DNA from: Actinomycetota bacterium
Lineage (GTDB): Bacteria > Actinomycetota > UBA4738
Direction of reading: 5' to 3'
Length of the DNA: 18,020 nucleotides
Assembly (NCBI GenBank): GCA_005885025.1
Contig: VAYC01000048.1
Location: 1 to 18,020, forward strand
Shown: positions 14,481 through 18,020 of the stretch, piece by piece
How the letters are laid out: each line of letters begins with the position of its first letter
Numbering within the stretch: position 1 is the stretch's first letter
Position numbers and translations under genes: made by a program
The notes under the pieces: generated by a model
What the model saw: only the letters and a program-made list of their open reading frames with translations
The model's database searches: none
What the model was told of the DNA's origin: nothing

Positions 14481-14993
14481 GTGGATCAAACCGGGGCACC
14501 CGAGGTTTCCGCTCGGACCCGGTCGGGCAAGCTGTGCTCGGAGGTGAATCCCCCCTTGGAACAACGGACCGAACCCATCGTCGCCCCGACCAGCCCGGCC
14601 CTGCACGAGAAGGACCCCCGATCCACCATCGAGCTCGTGAAGGACATCGCCGCCGACGCCTCGAGCCTGTTCCGCAAGGAGGTCGAGCTCGCCAAACAGG
14701 AGCTCCTCGAAGCGATCACCGCGCGCCTGCTGGCCGTCGGGGCCATGGCGGTGGCGGGCGTGTTCGGTCTGTTCATGCTGGGTTTTCTGGCGCTCGCCGC
14801 CGCCGCGGCGCTCGACATCATCTTTCCCGCATGGCTCGCCGCCTTGATCGTCGCCGGCGGGTTCGCTTTGATCGCAGGTCCGGCTGTGCTGTTCGGCCTG
14901 CGGCGGATGAGGGCCCCGCCCCTCGCCCCAGAGGAGACCCTGCGGACCGTGAAGGAGGACGTGGAATGGGCAAGAGCTCAGCTGAGACGGTAA
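14481..14993 (+). CDS. Phage holin family (actinobacterial superfamily 6-type) protein
   Basis: A protein of about 170 residues with an amphipathic helical N-part (STIELVKDIAADASSLFRKE, VELAKQELLEAITARL) followed by two strong membrane helices (LLAVGAMAVAGVFGLFMLGFLALAAAAAL and WLAALIVAGGFALIAGPAVLFGL) and a charged C-terminus. This is the layout of the actinobacterial 'phage holin family / DUF1469' proteins, which are chromosomal and not known to lyse cells. Start is uncertain: TTG 14478, GTG 14481 and GTG 14544 are all in frame and none has good support; the conserved part begins near residue 50. The next gene (DUF3618) starts 28 bp before its stop, and these two families often go together, so they are one operon. 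Confidence 0.85.
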   Translation: MDQTGAPEVSARTRSGKLCSEVNPPLEQRTEPIVAPTSPALHEKDPRSTIELVKDIAADASSLFRKEVELAKQELLEAITARLLAVGAMAVAGVFGLFMLGFLALAAAAALDIIFPAWLAALIVAGGFALIAGPAVLFGLRRMRAPPLAPEETLRTVKEDVEWARAQLRR

Positions 14994-15472
14994 GGGAGAT
15001 CGAGGCAACGCGAGAGCGCTTGGACGCGGAGATCCAGGAGCTCGAGCACCGGCTCCCTCCTCCGGTCCGGTGGGCCAAGCGGATCGCCGGCGTTGCCGTG
15101 GCCGGCGGCGTCGCCGGATCCGCCTTCTGGTTCGGAGTCCGAAAGCTCCGGGGTAGGAAGAAGCGGCAAAAGGTCGATCCCGATCGGGTCCAGACGGTGG
15201 TCCAGGTCCTGCCGGGGGAATTCGGGAGCGATGGAGGACGGAGGGTGGAAGGTGTGGGCCGGCGCGATCGCTGCGGTGTGGCTCCTCGTGCGCCTGACGG
15301 AGCTCCGTCAGCTCAGGCGGATGAATCGCGTTCTGATCACGGCGCCGAGCCGGCCATACTGAAGAAACCAGCGCAGACTCACGCCACCGAGCGGACGATG
15401 TCCTCGGTGAGGTCGGGGTACTTCCTGAGCGCTTCGACCCGCTCCCGCTTGAACCGTTCCACGAACGCCTGA
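14966..15472 (+). CDS. DUF3618 family protein with doubtful C-terminus
   Basis: The ATG at 14966 opens MGKSSAETVREIEATRERLD then AEIQELEHRLPPP, the DUF3618 pattern (pairs of acidic/basic heptads), followed by one membrane helix, IAGVAVAGGVAGSAFWFGV, and a basic stretch. The frame has no stop until 15472, 94 bp inside the convergent PEP carboxykinase gene, giving 168 residues. Up to about 15230 third codon positions are G/C-rich; beyond that the same frame becomes mixed and low in GC3, while the +1 frame starting at 15231 becomes strongly G/C-rich and hydrophobic. The genuine protein therefore probably ends in, or frame-shifts at, about 15213-15231. A single extra G in the run at 15213-15217 would reconcile the frames into one ~131-residue protein with two helices. 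Confidence 0.6.
   Translation: MGKSSAETVREIEATRERLDAEIQELEHRLPPPVRWAKRIAGVAVAGGVAGSAFWFGVRKLRGRKKRQKVDPDRVQTVVQVLPGEFGSDGGRRVEGVGRRDRCGVAPRAPDGAPSAQADESRSDHGAEPAILKKPAQTHATERTMSSVRSGYFLSASTRSRLNRSTNA
15231..15362 (+). CDS. 43-residue membrane peptide, or displaced end of the DUF3618 gene
   Basis: An ATG at 15231 with GGGAG 4 nt upstream starts MEDGGWKVWAGAIAAVWLLV then RLTELRQLRRMNRVLITAPS and ends at 15362, 16 bp from the convergent PEP carboxykinase stop. It has one amphipathic-to-hydrophobic helix followed by a basic helix, and third-position GC is very high, unlike the overlapping DUF3618 frame. It is either an independent small membrane protein or the true C-terminus of the DUF3618 protein separated by a frameshift. 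No family recognised. Confidence 0.6.
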   Translation: MEDGGWKVWAGAIAAVWLLVRLTELRQLRRMNRVLITAPSRPY

Positions 15473-16890
15473 TACTCGTCCGTGCGGCCCTGCCGCTCGT
15501 ACAGGCGACGGGGCTGGAGCAACTCGATGTCGTCGACGCCCGGAACCTCTTCGGCCACCTCGTAGCCGAAGTCGGGGTCCTGGTCCCATTTGATGGTCTG
15601 CTCGGCGATGGCCTTCACGATGGCGGAGGAGACCGGGATGGTGACCTTCTTCGAGCGGTCGTCATCGGCCCTGCCTCCCACCCGCCCGGTGTTGAGCAGG
15701 TAGACCTCCATCGGGTGCGTGTCCAGGAGTTGCAGGAACCGGTTGCCCTGGAGCCCGTGGCGGAGCGGGAAGAACGGGTTCGTCCCGGGGACACGCAGGA
15801 ACTTCCCCTCCTCGGCCTTGCCGCCGGCCGAGGTCCCGGTCGTTTCCCCGAGCATGAAATACGCGGCGGCTTGGACCTGGGAGAGTCGCGACACCGCCGA
15901 GACGATGTTCTCGTTCCAGTTCAGGATCAACAGGTAGTCGACCTTCCCGAGGTTCTGGGCGTCTTTGTACGAGCCGAGGTCTGACAGCGAGAACACCGCC
16001 CGGCCGTTCTTCGTGTAGGACGTCTCGATGAAGTTCACTTTGCCGTTCTCGTCCTGGTACACGTTCTCCAGGTACGAGCCTGGGCTGGTCACCGCCCGGT
16101 AGATGTTGGGTTCGAACTCAGGGTCGAGGGAGAACGTCTTCGCGAAGCACCCGTTCTCCGTCCCGTAGACCTTGCCGCCGGGCATGAGCGCGACGAAGTC
16201 GTCCTGGACCGGCAGCGAGTCGTTCTGGGTGGTGAAGGTCGTGGTGGTCTTGCCGGTCCCCGACAACCCGATGATCAGGAAGACCTTCTCGTCTCCGTTG
16301 GCCGGCACGGCCTTGCACCCGGCGTGAAGCCCGAGGCCACCGCGATCGTAGACGATGCGGTTCCACATGCGGAGGCCGCCCTTCTTGGACTCGCCGAAGT
16401 AGTCCGAGCCGATGACGCGCGTCACGCCCTCATCGAGGTTCACCGCGATGCAGCGGTCGTCCGGATATCCAGGAGCGGACAGGTTCGGCGTGTAGATCAC
16501 CTGCACTTCCGGCGCGACACGCGGTCCCTCGTAGTACAGCTTTTGCTGCATCCCGGCGATGTTGGCGTTGGCCTTCTCGATGGTGAGCCTGGCGGGCGTC
16601 TTGAACCCCTCGGCGTTTCCGATGTAGCCGTCGACCACCAGCATCTCCTGGTCTGCGATGTACTCGTCCTGCATCTTCGCCATCAGCTCGTACTCGACCC
16701 GGCTGATGGTCTTCTGGTCGGTCAGGCTCGGGTCGTCGGTGACGATGAAGGTCGACGGCGAGCTCCTCGACGTCACTCGGGTTTGGACGTTCACGTTGCC
16801 GAACTCCGTGATGCGGCAGGCCGGCATCTGCTCGGTGAAAGCCCTGAGCTCCTCAGGCGTCGGATTGTCGTAGATCTTCTTGGCCTTCAT
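15379..16890 (-). CDS. pckA: Phosphoenolpyruvate carboxykinase (ATP-type), divergent
   Basis: A 503-residue PEP carboxykinase, converting oxaloacetate and ATP to PEP, CO2 and ADP in gluconeogenesis. Landmarks: catalytic Arg42 in VTSRSSPSTFIV (the usual TGRSPKDKFIV block, altered), SDYFGESKKGG at 162-172 with the metal lysine, GLGLHAG with His189, P-loop GLSGTGKTT at 208-216, metal aspartates in VQDDFVAL (230-231), and Arg297 in NGRAVFSL. The C-terminal GETTGTSAGG and YLLNTGRVGG (397-406) match the adenine-binding part. Both the RSPKDK and the IGDDEHGW signatures are changed, so it belongs to a side branch of the ATP-type family. ATG at 16890 has GAGGAG 6 nt upstream and a TACAAT -10 box further up. 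Size is slightly short of the common ~530. Confidence 0.93.
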   Translation of the reverse strand: MKAKKIYDNPTPEELRAFTEQMPACRITEFGNVNVQTRVTSRSSPSTFIVTDDPSLTDQKTISRVEYELMAKMQDEYIADQEMLVVDGYIGNAEGFKTPARLTIEKANANIAGMQQKLYYEGPRVAPEVQVIYTPNLSAPGYPDDRCIAVNLDEGVTRVIGSDYFGESKKGGLRMWNRIVYDRGGLGLHAGCKAVPANGDEKVFLIIGLSGTGKTTTTFTTQNDSLPVQDDFVALMPGGKVYGTENGCFAKTFSLDPEFEPNIYRAVTSPGSYLENVYQDENGKVNFIETSYTKNGRAVFSLSDLGSYKDAQNLGKVDYLLILNWNENIVSAVSRLSQVQAAAYFMLGETTGTSAGGKAEEGKFLRVPGTNPFFPLRHGLQGNRFLQLLDTHPMEVYLLNTGRVGGRADDDRSKKVTIPVSSAIVKAIAEQTIKWDQDPDFGYEVAEEVPGVDDIELLQPRRLYERQGRTDEYQAFVERFKRERVEALRKYPDLTEDIVRSVA

Positions 16891-16924
16891 GCATCTCCTC
16901 GGAACGAACGGTGGAAGGCAAACG

Positions 16925-16930
16925 ATTGTA
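16925..16930 (-). promoter_or_regulatory. -10 box for pckA
   Basis: Minus-strand TACAAT (16930..16925) is close to the TATAAT consensus and lies 34 nt before the ATG, leaving a leader of roughly 28 nt with the GAGGAG ribosome site. The -35 region is GC-rich and unlike TTGACA. Confidence 0.55.
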
Positions 16931-16983
16931 GCGAACGATGATCCCGACCGGGGGTACGTACTCCTCAGCTCCCGGCCGTGAAC

Positions 16984-17008
16984 AAAAAAGACGTGGGCGC
17001 TCTAGCGC
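16984..17008 (-). terminator. Weak intrinsic terminator after dodecin gene
   Basis: On the minus strand GCGC-TAGA-GCGC (17008..16997) forms a short stem enclosing the dodecin stop codon, and seven bases on comes TTTTTT (16989..16984). The stem is short and the spacer long, so strength is doubtful, but this is the only T-run of that length nearby. Confidence 0.4.
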
Positions 17009-17211
17009 TGCTGCTCCACGGTGAAATAGAGCCGGACCTCCGTGCGGTACCCGACGATCTGCCCATCCTCCACGTCGGTGCTCGTGCCGAGGACGTCCAG
17101 TCTGTTGATGCCGCGGATGGTCTTGGCCGCCTCGCGAAGCGCTTCGCGTGCCGCCTCGCCCCAAGACCGGTCCGACACTCCCTCCAGGTCGATCGTGTTC
17201 ATGACGGCCAT
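17002..17211 (-). CDS. Dodecin family protein
   Basis: A 69-residue protein of exactly dodecin length, with the beta-alpha-beta-beta layout: NTIDLEGVSDRSWGEAAREA, LREAAKTIRGINRLDVLGTS, then VEDGQIVGYRTEVRLYFTVE. Dodecins form hollow dodecamers that store flavins or other small ligands. The tryptophan that stacks on flavin in classical dodecins (pattern LRWFEV) aligns here with Leu38 in NRLDVLG, so flavin binding of the classical type is doubtful; the mycobacterial calcium dodecin also lacks it. Start at the ATG 17211 with AGAGGAAGG upstream; a second Met at residue 4 is possible. The gene is followed by a short hairpin and T-run, and diverges from thiL. Confidence 0.9.
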   Translation of the reverse strand: MAVMNTIDLEGVSDRSWGEAAREALREAAKTIRGINRLDVLGTSTDVEDGQIVGYRTEVRLYFTVEQQR

Positions 17212-17238
17212 GACGGGCCTTCCTCTCGCTGGGAACGG

Positions 17239-17244
17239 TAGGCT
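17239..17244 (+). promoter_or_regulatory. -10 box upstream of thiL
   Basis: TAGGCT, identical to the box at 5651, is followed after 6 nt by an in-frame ATG at 17251. It would start a transcript at about 17251, either leaderless from that ATG or with a ~69-nt leader to the GTG at 17320. Confidence 0.5.
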
Positions 17245-17247
17245 CAA

Positions 17248-17253
17248 ATTATG
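17248..17253 (-). promoter_or_regulatory. -10 box for dodecin gene
   Basis: Minus-strand CATAAT (17253..17248) precedes the dodecin ATG by 36 nt, leaving a leader that includes AGAGGAAGG. It overlaps the predicted thiL transcription start on the other strand, so the two promoters face away from each other with overlapping starts. Confidence 0.45.
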
Positions 17254-17319
17254 GAGAATCGGGCGGGGCGGATGGAAATCGGGACTTCCCGCCCGCTTGG
17301 GGGCGCCCGGGGAGGGACC

Positions 17320-18020
17320 GTGACTGGGTTCACCGAAGACGAACTGCTCGCCACCATCCGCCGGCTGCTCTCGGGGGAGGCCCCCGGCGTCCGCGTGGGG
17401 CCGGGTGACGACGCGGCTGTGGTCGACATGGGGTGGCAGAGCGCCGTGCTCACCGCCGACATGCTGGTGGAAGGCGTGCACTTCGATCGGTCCACCATCT
17501 CGGCCCGGGACCTGGGATACAAAGCGGTTGTCGTGAATGTGAGCGATGTCGCGGCGATGGGGGGCAGCCCCCGGTATGGCCTGATCTCGCTGGGTCTCCC
17601 GCCCGACGCCGACGCCGCCTGGGTGGTCGAGCTGTACGGCGGCATCCGCGACGCCGCCGCGGAGTACGCCGTGTCGGTCGTAGGTGGCGACACCGTACGC
17701 GCCGACCGGGTGGTGGTGGCGGTGGCCGTGACAGGAGAGGTGCCGAAGGACGCCGCGGTGACCAGGGCGGGGGCCAGGCCGGGGGACCGGATCGTCGTCA
17801 CCGGCTCCCTCGGCGCGGCGGCCGGGGGGTTCCAACTTTCGCGCGCTCCGGCGAGCGAGATGGGATCGGCGCTCACGTCCGCGTGGGGCCGGGACCTCCT
17901 CGCGGCGCAGTTCCGCCCGGTCGCTCGGGTCGGCGAGGGCCAGACCCTTGCCCAGCGAGGGGCCTCCGCGATGATGGACATCTCGGACGGACTTTCGCTG
18001 GACCTGTCCAGGCTGTGCCG
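17320..18020 (+). CDS. thiL: Thiamine-phosphate kinase, 3'-truncated by window
   Basis: An uninterrupted frame to the window end, 233 residues visible of a usual ~320. ThiL phosphorylates thiamine monophosphate to the diphosphate cofactor. Motifs: VGPGDDAAVV (N-terminal Mg/ATP site), LTADMLVEGVHF, VVVNVSDVAAMGGSP, YAVSVVGGDTVRADRVVV and AMMDISDGLSLDLSRLC, all typical of the PurM/ThiL fold. The GTG at 17320 with GGGAGG five nt upstream gives the common family N-terminus (TGFTEDELLATIRRLL). The in-frame ATG at 17251 would add 23 Gly/Arg-rich residues and fits the -10 box at 17239 as a leaderless start; that alternative is open. Cytoplasmic, diverging from dodecin; no TPP riboswitch-like element is visible upstream. 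Confidence 0.93.
   Translation, partial: MTGFTEDELLATIRRLLSGEAPGVRVGPGDDAAVVDMGWQSAVLTADMLVEGVHFDRSTISARDLGYKAVVVNVSDVAAMGGSPRYGLISLGLPPDADAAWVVELYGGIRDAAAEYAVSVVGGDTVRADRVVVAVAVTGEVPKDAAVTRAGARPGDRIVVTGSLGAAAGGFQLSRAPASEMGSALTSAWGRDLLAAQFRPVARVGEGQTLAQRGASAMMDISDGLSLDLSRLC

Noticed and set aside
1..18020. tRNA, rRNA, CRISPR repeats, insertion sequences, att sites
   Set aside because: No cloverleaf, spaced direct repeats, transposase motifs or terminal inverted repeats were seen on reading either strand; this was by eye, so a weak non-coding RNA could be missed.

Overview
The window reads as ordinary chromosome of a high-GC bacterium, most likely an uncultured member of the Actinomycetota or a neighbouring deep lineage. 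Pointers are strong G/C bias at third codon positions, frequent GTG starts, TANNNT -10 boxes placed 5-8 nt before start codons (leaderless genes), and actinobacterial families: DUF5317, the holin/DUF3618 pair, the PspC/LiaF-like membrane cluster, and an actinobacterial-style dodecin. I see no tRNA, rRNA, insertion sequence, CRISPR array or phage module, and no gene-free stretch longer than about 300 bases.

Layout. 1-44: possible first codons of a divergent dehydrogenase. 273-1928 (+): DUF885 putative zinc peptidase. 1958-5515 (-): an apparent operon read right to left, a 29-residue membrane peptide, a membrane sensor histidine kinase and, 2 bp behind it, a DUF5317-MFS fusion transporter. 5664-8014 (+): a cystathionine gamma-synthase-type PLP enzyme coupled by ATGA overlap to D-alanine-D-alanine ligase. 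8035-8268 (-): stand-alone Lrp/AsnC ligand-binding domain. 8340-13157 (+): a 52-residue basic protein, a phosphoribosyltransferase, a three-helix membrane protein, a membrane-anchored cupredoxin, a 780-residue USP-USP-Rieske-flavoprotein reductase fusion, and a 78-residue protein. 13171-14451 (-): PspC protein, LiaF-like protein and a small membrane protein with overlapping reading frames. 14481-15362 (+): holin-family protein, DUF3618 protein and a 43-residue membrane peptide whose frame relationship is odd. 15379-16890 (-): divergent ATP-type PEP carboxykinase. 17002-17211 (-): dodecin. 17320-18020 (+): thiamine-phosphate kinase ThiL, cut by the window edge.

How it fits together. Most of the window is housekeeping: cell wall (Ddl, PspC/LiaF envelope stress), sulfur amino acids, gluconeogenesis (PEPCK), thiamine and flavin handling. 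The unusual part is 9166-13157, where a copper protein held in the membrane is followed 10 bp later by one polypeptide joining two ATP-motif universal stress domains, a bc1-like Rieske cluster and a complete FAD/NAD(P)H reductase. This looks like a self-contained electron-transfer unit sensitive to nucleotide state; the function is inference, the domain order is seen directly. A second unusual unit is the histidine kinase paired with a DUF5317-MFS fusion and no response regulator.
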